Part shown: positions 1-8,154 of the stretch, in pieces
Layout of the letters: the number at the start of each line of letters is the position of its first letter
How positions within the stretch are numbered: the first letter of the stretch is position 1
Source of the DNA: SVEL01 sp045125245
GTDB lineage: Bacteria; Bacillota; Clostridia; Lachnospirales; Lachnospiraceae
Length of the DNA: 32,312 nt
NCBI GenBank assembly: GCA_045125245.1
Contig: JBGVNF010000062.1
Coordinates: 1 to 32,312 of the forward strand
Direction of reading: 5' to 3'
The notes under the pieces: model-generated
Database searches by the model: none
Seen by the model: the letters and a program-made list of their open reading frames with translations, nothing else
Told to the model about the DNA's origin: nothing
Translations under genes and position numbers: made by a program

Positions 1-369
1 ATAACTGGTGATTTACCTACGCCGATTAAGTATTTTGCGCCGGAGATAAAGATAGCTTATAAGAGCGTGGAGGCGGCAGCAGGTAATAGCTTACTTCATG
101 CACTTCCAAGAGAGCTTAGACCATCTTATAAGGATATTATCCTTCCAGCTGAGGAAGATAAAGAATTATGGAAGTATGTAAAGGCTGCAGATAAGCTTTC
201 TGCATATATAAAATGTGTGGAAGAAAAGAGAATGGGAAATCTTGATTTTGAGCAGGCAGAAAAGACTACTTACGAAGCTGTAAAAGAAATGAATATGCCG
301 GAGGTAGATTATTTCTTAGAGGTATTTATGCCTGCGTATAGCTTGACACTTGATGAGCAGAGCAAGTAG
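1..369 (+). CDS. YfbR-like HD-domain 5'-nucleotidase, C-terminal part
   Basis: This is the C-terminal 122 residues of a protein whose start lies left of the window; the reading frame is open from base 1. It opens with ITGDLPTPIKYF, which closely matches the stretch that follows the metal-binding HD core in YfbR-type 5'-deoxynucleotidases. These enzymes are cytoplasmic and dephosphorylate deoxynucleoside monophosphates. The HD metal residues lie outside the window, so catalytic integrity cannot be judged. The gene ends 27 bp before topB on the same strand with no terminator between them, so the two are probably co-transcribed. The family call rests on recalled similarity of this C-terminal half; another HD-superfamily hydrolase is possible. 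Confidence 0.75.
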   Translation: MTGDLPTPIKYFAPEIKIAYKSVEAAAGNSLLHALPRELRPSYKDIILPAEEDKELWKYVKAADKLSAYIKCVEEKRMGNLDFEQAEKTTYEAVKEMNMPEVDYFLEVFMPAYSLTLDEQSK

Positions 370-396
370 TCACAAACTAGAAGGAGTAACATTTCC

Positions 397-2490
397 ATGG
401 GAAAGAAGTTATTTATAGCAGAAAAGCCTAGTGTGGCAAATGAGTTTGCCAAGGCATTAAAACAGAATATGCGTAAGAAAGATGGGTATTTGGAGTCCGA
501 CGACTATGTGGTAACATGGTGCGTCGGTCATCTTGTGACTATGAGCTATCCAGAGGTCTACGACGAAAGACTAAAAAGATGGAGCATAGATACACTTCCA
601 TTTATTCCTGAAACTTTTTTATATGAGGTTATACCGGCTGTAAAGAAGCAGTTTGATATAGTGAGCGGACTCCTTAATAGAGAGGACGTGGAATGTATAT
701 ATGTATGTACTGACTCGGGACGAGAGGGAGAGTACATATATAGATTGGTTGAACAACAGTCAGGTATGAAGGGTAAGGCTAGAAAACGAGTGTGGATTGA
801 CTCTCAGACAGAGGAGGAAATCAACCGTGGAATAGCTGAGGCGAAGGATTTGTCAGAGTATGATAATCTATCAGAAGCGGCATATCTTAGAGCAAAGGAA
901 GATTACTTGATGGGTATTAATTTTTCTCGTATCCTAACTCTTAAGTATGGCAGAGGTATCGCGTCATATTTAAAGCAGGATAGGGCGGTTGTATCCGTGG
1001 GACGAGTTATGACTTGTGTCCTCGGTATGATTGTAAGAAGGGAACGAGAGATAAGAGAGTTTGTAAAAACACCATTTTACAGAGTGTTAGCGGAGCTTAA
1101 TCTTGAAGACTTTAAGTTTGATGCGGAATGGCGTGTTAATGAGAAGTCAAAGTATTTCAATCATCCTGCTCTATATAAGGAAAATGGCTTTAAGGAGCGA
1201 GAGCGAGCAGAAGAATTAATCAGTGAGATAAAGGCGCTGGGAAATGATTATCTTACAGTGTCAGCAGCAGAAAAGAAGAAGGAGACAAAGAATCCACCGC
1301 TTCTATATAACTTGGCTGAGCTTCAAAATGAATGCTCGAAGATGTTTAAGATAAGTCCTGACCAGACACTTAGTATAGTTCAGGAGCTTTATGAGAAAAA
1401 GCTTGTGACATATCCAAGAACAGACGCCAGAGTGCTTTCAACAGCTGTGGCAAAGGAGATTCATAAAAATATAGGTGGATTAGCAAAGTATGAGAAATTT
1501 AGAGCCTTTGCAGAGGAAGTATTAAATGGAACTCAGTATAAGAATATAGCTAAGACAAGATATGTAAATGATAAGCAGATAACAGACCATTATGCCATTA
1601 TACCTACTGGACAAGGCTTGGCGGCGCTTAATGCACTTAATCCATTGGCAAATAAGGTGTATGAGGTCATTGTAAGAAGATTTTTATGTATATTTTATCC
1701 ACCGGCTACATATCAAAAGGTAAGCCTCGTCTTAAATACAGATTTTCTGCCAGAGGGAGAAACCACACGAGAAGAATTATTCCACGCTAGCTTTAAAGTT
1801 TTAGTAGACGAGGGATATTTGAAGGTACTTAATGCATATAATAAGGATAAGTCCCAAGATAATAAGACAGCTAAGTCAGATGCAGAAGGAGAGAATGCCG
1901 AAGGCCAGGCAAAAAATGGTGAAAACGGCGAAAATCCAGATGATGCAGAAGTTAAGCTTGATGAAAATGTAATCGAAATGCTTAAAAAATTAAAAAAGGG
2001 CGATAAGGTGAATTTGAAGGATTTCACTGTAAAGGAAGGTGAGACATCACCACCTAAGAGATATAATTCGGGTTCTATAATTCTTGCAATGGAGAATGCA
2101 GGTCAGCTTATAGAAGACGAAGAGCTCCGCGCCCAGATAAAGGGTAGTGGAATCGGTACATCGGCTACGAGAGCGGAGATACTTAAAAAGCTTATAAATA
2201 TCAATTATATAAGTCTTAATAAGAAAACTCAGATACTTACACCGTCGTTATTTGGAGAGATAATCTTTGATGTGGTAAAAGCTTCCATTAAGTCGCTTCT
2301 TAATCCTGAGCTTACAGCTAGCTGGGAGAAGGGATTGACATATGTGGCGGAGGGAACGATAACCTCTGAGGAATATATGATGAAGCTAGATGATTTTGTG
2401 ACCAAAAGAGTAAATGGTGTGAAAAATCTCAACAATCAGAGCATGCTTAGATACAATTTTGACAGAGCAGCTGCTTTTTACAAAAAATAG
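397..2490 (+). CDS. topB: DNA topoisomerase III (type IA)
   Basis: The 697-residue protein is a type IA topoisomerase, which cuts one strand through a 5'-phosphotyrosine and passes the other strand to resolve replication and recombination intermediates. The N-terminal Toprim domain has the catalytic Glu in LFIAEKPSVA (E9) and the metal site DSGREGE (D106 to E110). The active-site Tyr is Y339 in VTYPRTDAR. The length fits TopB without extra C-terminal zinc fingers. Residues of about 485-525 form an acidic, Asn/Gly/Glu-rich low-complexity insert, probably a species-specific loop. The ATG at 397 has an AGAAGGAG site at good spacing. It follows the YfbR-like gene by 27 bp, and a 6S-like RNA gene follows it. 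Confidence 0.95.
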   Translation: MGKKLFIAEKPSVANEFAKALKQNMRKKDGYLESDDYVVTWCVGHLVTMSYPEVYDERLKRWSIDTLPFIPETFLYEVIPAVKKQFDIVSGLLNREDVECIYVCTDSGREGEYIYRLVEQQSGMKGKARKRVWIDSQTEEEINRGIAEAKDLSEYDNLSEAAYLRAKEDYLMGINFSRILTLKYGRGIASYLKQDRAVVSVGRVMTCVLGMIVRREREIREFVKTPFYRVLAELNLEDFKFDAEWRVNEKSKYFNHPALYKENGFKERERAEELISEIKALGNDYLTVSAAEKKKETKNPPLLYNLAELQNECSKMFKISPDQTLSIVQELYEKKLVTYPRTDARVLSTAVAKEIHKNIGGLAKYEKFRAFAEEVLNGTQYKNIAKTRYVNDKQITDHYAIIPTGQGLAALNALNPLANKVYEVIVRRFLCIFYPPATYQKVSLVLNTDFLPEGETTREELFHASFKVLVDEGYLKVLNAYNKDKSQDNKTAKSDAEGENAEGQAKNGENGENPDDAEVKLDENVIEMLKKLKKGDKVNLKDFTVKEGETSPPKRYNSGSIILAMENAGQLIEDEELRAQIKGSGIGTSATRAEILKKLININYISLNKKTQILTPSLFGEIIFDVVKASIKSLLNPELTASWEKGLTYVAEGTITSEEYMMKLDDFVTKRVNGVKNLNNQSMLRYNFDRAAAFYKK

Positions 2491-2524
2491 TGGTAAAAAT
2501 ATCTAAATAAATATAAAAATATAC

Positions 2525-2553
2525 TTGTAAATTTATTAAAAAAAGAGTATACT
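2525..2553 (+). promoter_or_regulatory. Sigma-A-type promoter of the 6S-like RNA
   Basis: A TTGTAA -35 box (2525-2530) and a TATACT -10 box (2548-2553) are separated by exactly 17 bp. Transcription would begin near 2560, just before the 5' arm of the closing stem of the RNA. It is one of the best promoter matches in the window and lies in a gap with no ORF. Confidence 0.75.
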
Positions 2554-2559
2554 AAGGTT

Positions 2560-2785
2560 ACAGATAAGATGTGTTTCCTGGAATGCACGACACTCCTGTT
2601 TATTTTTGAACCTACATTTTCTTAAAGGGATTCCTATATTTCTAATGTGATGTCAGGCCTCTATAAGTGGAAGGCAGAGGATTAGATGCGGTTGCCCACC
2701 TAGCTTTGCTAGGACTCAAAAACACAGGACCGGCATTTTGGGGTTACATATGAAAAAAGCAGCATGAGAATGCTGCTTTTTCCAT
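2560..2785 (+). ncRNA. ssrS: 6S RNA candidate
   Basis: This 343-bp gap after topB encodes a structured RNA instead of a protein. The 5' segment 2569-2585 pairs with 2734-2749 to form a long closing stem of about 16 pairs with one mismatch and one bulge. The inside carries CTCCTGTTTATTTTTGAACC (about 2592-2611) and several GGxCxC-type helices. The overall plan, a rod-like RNA of about 190 nt with a large internal opening, its own promoter and an intrinsic terminator, matches 6S RNA, which binds sigma-A RNA polymerase by mimicking an open promoter. The internal sequence resembles clostridial 6S RNAs as I recall them, but no covariance search was run. If it is not 6S, it is still a stand-alone structured RNA. 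Confidence 0.7.
2754..2781 (+). terminator. Intrinsic terminator of the 6S-like RNA
   Basis: GCAGCAT (2759-2765), a GAGA loop and ATGCTGC (2770-2776) form a perfect stem, flanked by A6 upstream and T5 downstream. It ends the small RNA about 50 bp before the next gene. Confidence 0.9.
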
Positions 2786-2833
2786 ATAGAGATTATAATC
2801 CAGATTAAAAAATAGACCATACTCGGAGGAAAG

Positions 2834-5191
2834 ATGGATTTTATATTAAAGACTATAGATTTTTTCAAAAAAGTGAATAAGAAATATGTTGTTCTTATAA
2901 GTGTGGCCCTAGCGCTATGTGGCGTGCTTATATGGTATGGATTAAAAAGCGACGAAGTAGCCAATCCAGACTATAATGTAATAAACAGAGCACAGGTAGC
3001 TAAAGGTGTAGCTATGCTTTTTCACAACCTGGAAGAGATAAATGATAATGAGATGGATGAATTTCAGGGGCAGGAAAAGGCATGGTATCATAAGTATATG
3101 AACATGATGTACCAGGATAGCTATTATAGCACCAAGGACATAAAGCCAATGGAGAGAGATGCAGTAGCTGCATTTACATATGGAGACTTGGATAAGCTTT
3201 ATACAAATATGGGTGTGGTAGATAGACAGCTATTATCCTATGTGAAGAATAATAGAAAGAATTCGCCTATTATATTGAAAGAATGGCAAGAAATATATGC
3301 ATTGATGGTGGAGAAGTTAGATATAGATGACAGCATAGAGACTGTTAATCTTATAGTGTCAGGAACTATTTCTAAGGACCCGACATTGCCACAGTGGATG
3401 GCTACGACTACGTATGGTAAGTTAGGTTTTGAAGGCTTGTCAGTGGATTATTACATTGACAAGGGTGTTACAGTATTTGTAAAAGATAGCGAGATATTAA
3501 GCATCGTAGATACATATAGTGATGAAGTTACATACAATAATTGCTGGATAATATCTATGGCAGGCGGAAATATCAAGGCATATGTGGAAGGCTGTGTGAG
3601 AGAGTTCATATATACTGATAAGGTGTCTGCATTTAGCAATGTGGTAGCTGATTTAAAGGTTAAGGACGGAAAGCTTGTAGGCACAGTATTTAAGACTGAT
3701 ACAGTAAATGGCAAGGTGTTAGAGGCGTCTAAGAATGAAATAGATATAGAAGGCTATGGAAAATATATTATAAATGAAGATAGTAAGGTATATAAAATAT
3801 ATGGTCAGATAACTATGTGCAATATGTCAGAGGTATTGGTAGGATATGACGCTCAGAGATTTATTTTGGATAAAGATGGAAAGATATGCGCGGTCATAAT
3901 TGACCGAGATGTGCAGGCGACAAATATTCGTGTAGTATTAAATACAACAGGCTATAATGGACTATTCCATGATAAAGTAACCGTTGTATCTAAGGAGGGA
4001 CTACGAATTACTTGTGGAAGCGAGACCTTTGAAGTGGAGCCAGATAAGGAATATACATTTACAGCAGATAGCGAAATCGTTAAAGCTGGAAGAATAAAGA
4101 TATTTTCAAAGGGTATGGAAGGAAAGGTTGGCGTTACAACTATAAAACGTGGTTATGGAGTTCCATATTATAGAGGCAGCCTGGAGATAACATTGAGAGA
4201 TGGCAAATTAATGATAATAAATGAATTGCCGCTGGAGGAATATTTATATAGCGTAGTGCCAAGTGAGATGCCTTGGAGCTACAATTATGAAGCACTAAAG
4301 GCTCAGGCAATATGTGCTAGAAGCTTTGCGTATAAGCATGTGATGAATAACAGCTACAGCGAGTACGGTGCCCATGTAGATGACAGCACTTCATTCCAGG
4401 TTTACAACAATTCTGAGGAACAGACAGTATCCAATTCGGCAGTGGATGAGACCTATGGACAGGTGCTTATGCATGGAAGTGATATTATATCGGCGTATTT
4501 TTATTCTACATCCTGTGGCGCGACTACCACTTCAACTGTGTGGGGAAGTGAGTATCCATATACACATTCAGTAGTATTAAATGTGGAAAATCAGGATATA
4601 AATCTTGTAAATGAAACGGTATTTGACTCATTTATAAGAACAAATTTCAAGACTTATGACAGTGAGTATCCTTGGTACAGATGGAAAGTGACGTTTGACT
4701 TATCAGAGCTTACAAAGAGTATTAACGAACAGATAGGTACGATTAAAGCCGAAAATGTACAGATACTCAACGATAAGGGAAATTGGATAAATAAGACCAT
4801 AGCAAACGTTGGTCAGGTGAAAAAGATAGAGACTGGCGAGCGAGGTCCAGGTGGTGTGCTTTCATATATTACAATATTTGGAACGGACGCAACTGTGCGA
4901 GTTTATAAGGAATATAATATACGAAAGGTTATTTCACCAAATGGAATAGCTATAAAGCGCGGTACGGGAGATGAAGTGACTATAATGTCTATGCTTCCAA
5001 GCGGTTTCTTCGTACTAGATGAAGAAACAGAGAAAAATTTACTTTCGGGATATACCTTCGTAGGTGGCGGATATGGTCACGGCGTAGGAATGAGCCAGAA
5101 TGGTGCCAATACTATGGCAAAGCTTGGCGCGAGATATGATGAGATATTACATTTCTTTTATAAGGACGTGGAGATAAGTAAAAAATATTAG
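2834..5191 (+). CDS. SpoIID/LytB-domain membrane-anchored protein
   Basis: The 785-residue protein has one N-terminal membrane anchor (about residues 16-36), so the bulk lies outside the membrane. The last roughly 340 residues are a SpoIID/LytB domain. It contains LPLEEYLYSVVPSEMPW, whose Glu (E478) is at the position of the catalytic acid of the SpoIID lytic transglycosylase, and ends with GYGHGVGMSQNGA (around residue 749). SpoIID enzymes cleave peptidoglycan strands lacking stem peptides. True SpoIID is about 340 residues, so the extra roughly 420-residue extracellular N-terminal region is unusual. It is Lys/Asp-rich with no family I recognise. The ATG at 2834 has CGGAGGA upstream. A TATAAT at 2794 could be its -10 box, but no good -35 is visible. 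This is more likely a vegetative wall hydrolase or LytB-like protein than sporulation SpoIID itself. Confidence 0.85.
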   Translation: MDFILKTIDFFKKVNKKYVVLISVALALCGVLIWYGLKSDEVANPDYNVINRAQVAKGVAMLFHNLEEINDNEMDEFQGQEKAWYHKYMNMMYQDSYYSTKDIKPMERDAVAAFTYGDLDKLYTNMGVVDRQLLSYVKNNRKNSPIILKEWQEIYALMVEKLDIDDSIETVNLIVSGTISKDPTLPQWMATTTYGKLGFEGLSVDYYIDKGVTVFVKDSEILSIVDTYSDEVTYNNCWIISMAGGNIKAYVEGCVREFIYTDKVSAFSNVVADLKVKDGKLVGTVFKTDTVNGKVLEASKNEIDIEGYGKYIINEDSKVYKIYGQITMCNMSEVLVGYDAQRFILDKDGKICAVIIDRDVQATNIRVVLNTTGYNGLFHDKVTVVSKEGLRITCGSETFEVEPDKEYTFTADSEIVKAGRIKIFSKGMEGKVGVTTIKRGYGVPYYRGSLEITLRDGKLMIINELPLEEYLYSVVPSEMPWSYNYEALKAQAICARSFAYKHVMNNSYSEYGAHVDDSTSFQVYNNSEEQTVSNSAVDETYGQVLMHGSDIISAYFYSTSCGATTTSTVWGSEYPYTHSVVLNVENQDINLVNETVFDSFIRTNFKTYDSEYPWYRWKVTFDLSELTKSINEQIGTIKAENVQILNDKGNWINKTIANVGQVKKIETGERGPGGVLSYITIFGTDATVRVYKEYNIRKVISPNGIAIKRGTGDEVTIMSMLPSGFFVLDEETEKNLLSGYTFVGGGYGHGVGMSQNGANTMAKLGARYDEILHFFYKDVEISKKY

Positions 5192-5233
5192 GGCAATTAA
5201 AATATATAAGATACATATTTTAAGAAATAAGAA

Positions 5234-5270
5234 AGCTTCGTAGGTTGTTATGCCTACGAAGCTGTTTTCT
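5234..5270. terminator. Shared bidirectional terminator
   Basis: AGCTTCGTAGG (5234-5244) pairs perfectly with CCTACGAAGCT (5253-5263) around an 8-nt loop. It is T-rich on the right for the plus-strand gene and T-rich on the left for the minus-strand gene. The TAG stop of the minus-strand gene (5254-5256) lies inside the stem, so both convergent genes end on the same hairpin. Confidence 0.85.
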
Positions 5271-6135
5271 TTCTATTTTTGAAGGTTTTTTTAATCTTTC
5301 TTCCTGCTTTTCTAAAATGAGCTTTAAAGTGAATATTGATTTCAGCGCCCATAAACAAAATATACATACACATATAGAGCCAAAGCATCATGAAAACTAC
5401 AGTAGTTAAGCTTCCGTAGATATATGTTGCCGATGCAAAATAATCAATGTATATAGAGAAACCGTAAGAGGCGATTATCCAACCAAAGGATGAAAACAAT
5501 GCTCCAGGGAGATAATCGAAGAAACGACCATAATCCTTATTCGGTATAATTCTGTATATGTATACGAATGCAACCGTGAAGAATATAGGGATATACATGC
5601 CTCTTAAGCTGATAACAAATTCCGCCAGTTCATATAGTAGTGGTATCTTCGTAGAGAAAAGTCTAAGTACACTATTACCAAATACCATAAAACCAAGAGA
5701 TAACACGACAAGTACAAGCATAATGACTGTATAGAAGCAAGCTATAATTCTAACTATGATGTAATTTCTTTCCTCTTCGATACCGTAAACTGAATTGAGA
5801 CCTCTGATAATTGCCAGGATACCATTGGAAGCAGACCACAGTGTAGTGATAGCAGTGATGGAAATGATAGCAAAATTCGCCTGACTATACATCTCACCAA
5901 CAATCTGTTTCATAAGAGGATCAAGATAGTTTGGAGTAACAGCTAGAACGCTTTTAAGAAGGTCAACTTCTGTTACCGGTGTATATCTAATCAGTGTAAG
6001 AAGAAGCATAAGCAGCGGGAATATAGCAATGATTATAAAAAACGAGGACTGTGCCGCATATGCATTTACGTGGTCTCTAGTCAATTGGGTAAAAAAATCA
6101 TCCAAATGTTTATATATTTTTTTAACTAATTTCAT
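5254..6135 (-). CDS. YihY/virulence factor BrkB family membrane protein
   Basis: The 293-residue integral membrane protein has about six hydrophobic segments and a Lys/Arg-rich C-terminal tail (residues about 275-293). The N-terminal AAQSSFFIIIAIFPLLMLLL and the inner IYGSLTTVVFMMLWLYMCMYILFMGAEIN are typical of the YihY/BrkB family. That family was long labelled ribonuclease BN, but it consists of inner-membrane proteins of unclear, possibly transport, function. The length is normal. The start ATG (minus strand, 6133-6135) is preceded by AAGGAG. It is transcribed alone and converges on the SpoIID-like gene. No substrate can be inferred. Confidence 0.9.
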   Translation of the reverse strand: MKLVKKIYKHLDDFFTQLTRDHVNAYAAQSSFFIIIAIFPLLMLLLTLIRYTPVTEVDLLKSVLAVTPNYLDPLMKQIVGEMYSQANFAIISITAITTLWSASNGILAIIRGLNSVYGIEEERNYIIVRIIACFYTVIMLVLVVLSLGFMVFGNSVLRLFSTKIPLLYELAEFVISLRGMYIPIFFTVAFVYIYRIIPNKDYGRFFDYLPGALFSSFGWIIASYGFSIYIDYFASATYIYGSLTTVVFMMLWLYMCMYILFMGAEINIHFKAHFRKAGRKIKKTFKNRKKTAS

Positions 6136-6203
6136 AGTAACTCCTTGTGGGATTATGTAACTGCGATTAAGCTTAACCGCAATATTTCATAACTACGATT
6201 AGG

Positions 6204-6232
6204 ATTATATACTATTATAGTATTTCATTCAA
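6204..6232 (-). promoter_or_regulatory. Promoter of the YihY/BrkB gene
   Basis: Read on the minus strand, TTGAAT (6227-6232) and TATAAT (6204-6209) are 17 bp apart. The start codon is about 70 bp downstream. The leader (6158-6205) contains AATCGTAGTT and AATCGCAGTT, degenerate pieces of the structured repeat described at 6346. Confidence 0.65.
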
Positions 6233-6345
6233 TGAAAAAAGTTATTCTTATTTATTAAATTTTTATTGGAGTAGTAAAAATGTTTTGAAGATATTTATTT
6301 TATGAAATCATCTTGAGAAAATAGGGGCAGTGGGCTATAATTATT

Positions 6346-6517
6346 TTATCATATAGGAAAGTTTTTAAAACTTACCTATATGATAAAATTAACGCTCCGC
6401 TAAGGATCGCGTTAATCGCAGTTGCGATGCAACTACGATTATGTCTGCGGCGGAGATGTAAATGTTGCTAAAGCAACCCACCGCATGCGGAGAATCTCGC
6501 AGGCGAGATTCTATATA
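6346..6517 (+). repeat. Structured intergenic repeat, copy A
   Basis: This block fills the 435-bp gap before the alcohol dehydrogenase. It holds four elements in order. The first is a long hairpin, TTATCATATAGG (6346-6357) with CCTATATGATAA (6375-6386). The second is AATCGCAGTTGC/GCAACTACGATT (6414-6440). The third is TGCGGCGG/CCACCGCA (6446-6453 with 6478-6485) enclosing GTTGC-TAAA-GCAAC. The fourth is GAATCTCGC/GCGAGATTC (6492-6511). GCTCCGC (6394-6400) can pair with GCGGAG (6487-6492) to close a multibranch structure. The same order and inner sequences recur at 11316-11475. The rest of the gap (6233-6345) shows no gene. Confidence 0.85.
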
Positions 6518-6570
6518 AATGAATAGTCAAGTACATGAGTCCAAAATCAAAAGGACGGAATGGAGAAAAT

Positions 6571-7641
6571 ATGAATATATATGTACCAACTCTTATATAT
6601 AGTGAGAAGGATTGTGTGAAAAAGTATGGCCGTATAATGTCGAAGACAGGAAGAAAGGCTCTTATTGTTACAGGAAGAAATTCATCTAGAGCTAATGGCT
6701 CCTTAGATGACGTAATAAATGCACTTAAGGAAAACGAAGGCCAGTACGTTATATTTGATAAGGTAGAAGAGAATCCTTCTATCGAGACAGTTATGGAAGC
6801 TAGAAAACTAGGAATACAGGAAAAGGTGGACTATATAATCGGTGTAGGCGGTGGCTCGCCGATAGATGCTGCGAAGGCTATAGCTCTTATGATAGGAAAT
6901 CCACAGTGTGACGAGAGTATATTATGGGAAAATACTATGAGAAGATATCTTCCAGTGGTGGCAGTACCTACAACAGCCGGTACAGGAACAGAGGTTACGC
7001 CTTATTCCATACTTACAATTCACGAAAAGCGTACAAAGAAGAGTATAAGCCATAGAATATATCCAGTGCTTGCATTGGTGGACTATAAGTATTTAAAGAC
7101 ACAGTCTCAGGAGGTGCTTATAAATACCGCAACAGACGCATTGGCACATCTTGTAGAGTCGTACCTCAATACAAAGGCAGATGACTTAAACAAAATGTAT
7201 AGCGAAAAGGGCTTGAAGCTTTTTGGTAAGATTAAGGATAGATTAAAGAATCCTGATGAAGCAGTATATATGACACTTTCAAATATGGCTATGATAGCAG
7301 GAATGGCTATCGCGCACACAGGCACAAGCTTGCCACATGGTTTAAGCTATATGCTTACATATGAGCTAGGAATACCACATGGCAAGGCCTGCGGCTTGTA
7401 CCTAGGCGGATATATGGAAATGTATGGAGAGAAGGACAAGGCAGCAGTAGACAAGGTGCTAGAGGCCCTTGGAATGGAAAGTGTGGAAGCGTTTAAGGGG
7501 TATCTTAAGGAACTACTTGGGGATGTGGAAGTACCTGAGGAAATCATGAAAGAGAACGCTTTTGGGATAATGAGTAATGAGGATAAGTTGAAGAATTATC
7601 CGTTTGAGGTGAAGAGGGAAGAACTTGAAGGAATGATGTAG
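6571..7641 (+). CDS. Iron-containing alcohol dehydrogenase
   Basis: This is a group III, Fe-type alcohol dehydrogenase of 356 residues, a cytoplasmic NAD(P)-dependent oxidoreductase acting on alcohols or aldehydes. The cofactor loop is GVGGGSPIDAAKA and the family signature is PTTAGTGTEVTPYS. The metal ligands are all present with family spacing: D189 and H193 (TDALAH), H256 (LPHG) and H270 (IPHG). An upstream in-frame ATG at 6535 would add 12 residues, but it has no ribosome site. The ATG at 6571 follows GGAGA at 5-nt spacing, so I chose it. The gene stands alone between the structured repeat and a terminator. Substrate (butanol, propanediol, lactaldehyde or other) cannot be told from sequence. 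Confidence 0.93.
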   Translation: MNIYVPTLIYSEKDCVKKYGRIMSKTGRKALIVTGRNSSRANGSLDDVINALKENEGQYVIFDKVEENPSIETVMEARKLGIQEKVDYIIGVGGGSPIDAAKAIALMIGNPQCDESILWENTMRRYLPVVAVPTTAGTGTEVTPYSILTIHEKRTKKSISHRIYPVLALVDYKYLKTQSQEVLINTATDALAHLVESYLNTKADDLNKMYSEKGLKLFGKIKDRLKNPDEAVYMTLSNMAMIAGMAIAHTGTSLPHGLSYMLTYELGIPHGKACGLYLGGYMEMYGEKDKAAVDKVLEALGMESVEAFKGYLKELLGDVEVPEEIMKENAFGIMSNEDKLKNYPFEVKREELEGMM

Positions 7642-7659
7642 AGGGTCAGAAGTTAAAAG

Positions 7660-7699
7660 CTCTCTTAATGCTAAAATATAGCATTAGGAGAGATTTTTT
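7660..7699 (+). terminator. Terminator after the alcohol dehydrogenase gene
   Basis: CTCTCTTAATGCTA (7660-7673) pairs with TAGCATTAGGAGAG (7679-7692) over 14 bp with one wobble. The loop is 5 nt and T6 follows at 7694-7699. Confidence 0.92.
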
Positions 7700-7755
7700 G
7701 TTGTATGTGATAGTCTATAAAAGGAACTTTGTTATATAAAAATAATATTTTATAC

Positions 7756-7785
7756 TTGACAATAGTGTGTGTTATACAGTATAGT
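7756..7785 (+). promoter_or_regulatory. Promoter of the padR operon
   Basis: A consensus TTGACA (7756-7761) and TATAGT (7780-7785) are separated by 18 bp. The -10 region is surrounded by GTGTGTGTTATAC and GTAATGATACAC, an imperfect dyad in which the PadR product could bind to repress itself. The operator is an inference; the boxes are visible. Confidence 0.7.
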
Positions 7786-7818
7786 AATGATACACAATAT
7801 TATATGGAGGACAAGGGT

Positions 7819-8154
7819 ATGGAAAAGGACTTAGTAGAAAGCTTGCTTTCTGAATTACGAAGAGGCACATTGATATTAGGTGTGTTAAGTCAGTTAGATG
7901 AGTCAAGATATGGCTATGCATTGATTCAAAGTCTTGAGGAAAAGGGTATGAGTATAGATGCAAATACATTATATCCATTGCTTAGAAGATTAGAAAAACA
8001 AGAATTGTTATGTAGCGAATGGAATACAGAGGAAGCTAAGCCACGTAAGTATTATAAAAGGACTGAATACGGAGATACAGTGTATAAGATTATGATAGAG
8101 CAGTGGAATAAGATATCAGAGGGAATGGCTGGCTTGATAGGAGGAAATGAATAA
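7819..8154 (+). CDS. PadR-family transcriptional regulator
   Basis: The 111-residue protein is a single winged-helix domain of the PadR type, with GTLILGVLSQLDESRYGY at the start of helix 1 and the recognition-helix region DANTLYPLLRRLEKQELL, then the wing YYKRTEYG. PadR proteins are dimeric DNA-binding repressors that often control the adjacent membrane-protein gene. The frame is open from an ATG at 7729, but that would add 30 non-PadR residues and overlap the promoter. The ATG at 7819 has TATGGAGGACAAGGGT upstream and gives the usual family length. It overlaps the next gene (TAATG), so the two are translationally coupled. Confidence 0.93.
   Translation: MEKDLVESLLSELRRGTLILGVLSQLDESRYGYALIQSLEEKGMSIDANTLYPLLRRLEKQELLCSEWNTEEAKPRKYYKRTEYGDTVYKIMIEQWNKISEGMAGLIGGNE

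Noticed and set aside
6535..6570. Upstream ATG extending the alcohol dehydrogenase by 12 residues
   Set aside because: There is no ribosome site before 6535, and the extra residues (SPKSKGRNGEN) are not family-like. The ATG at 6571 has GGAGA.
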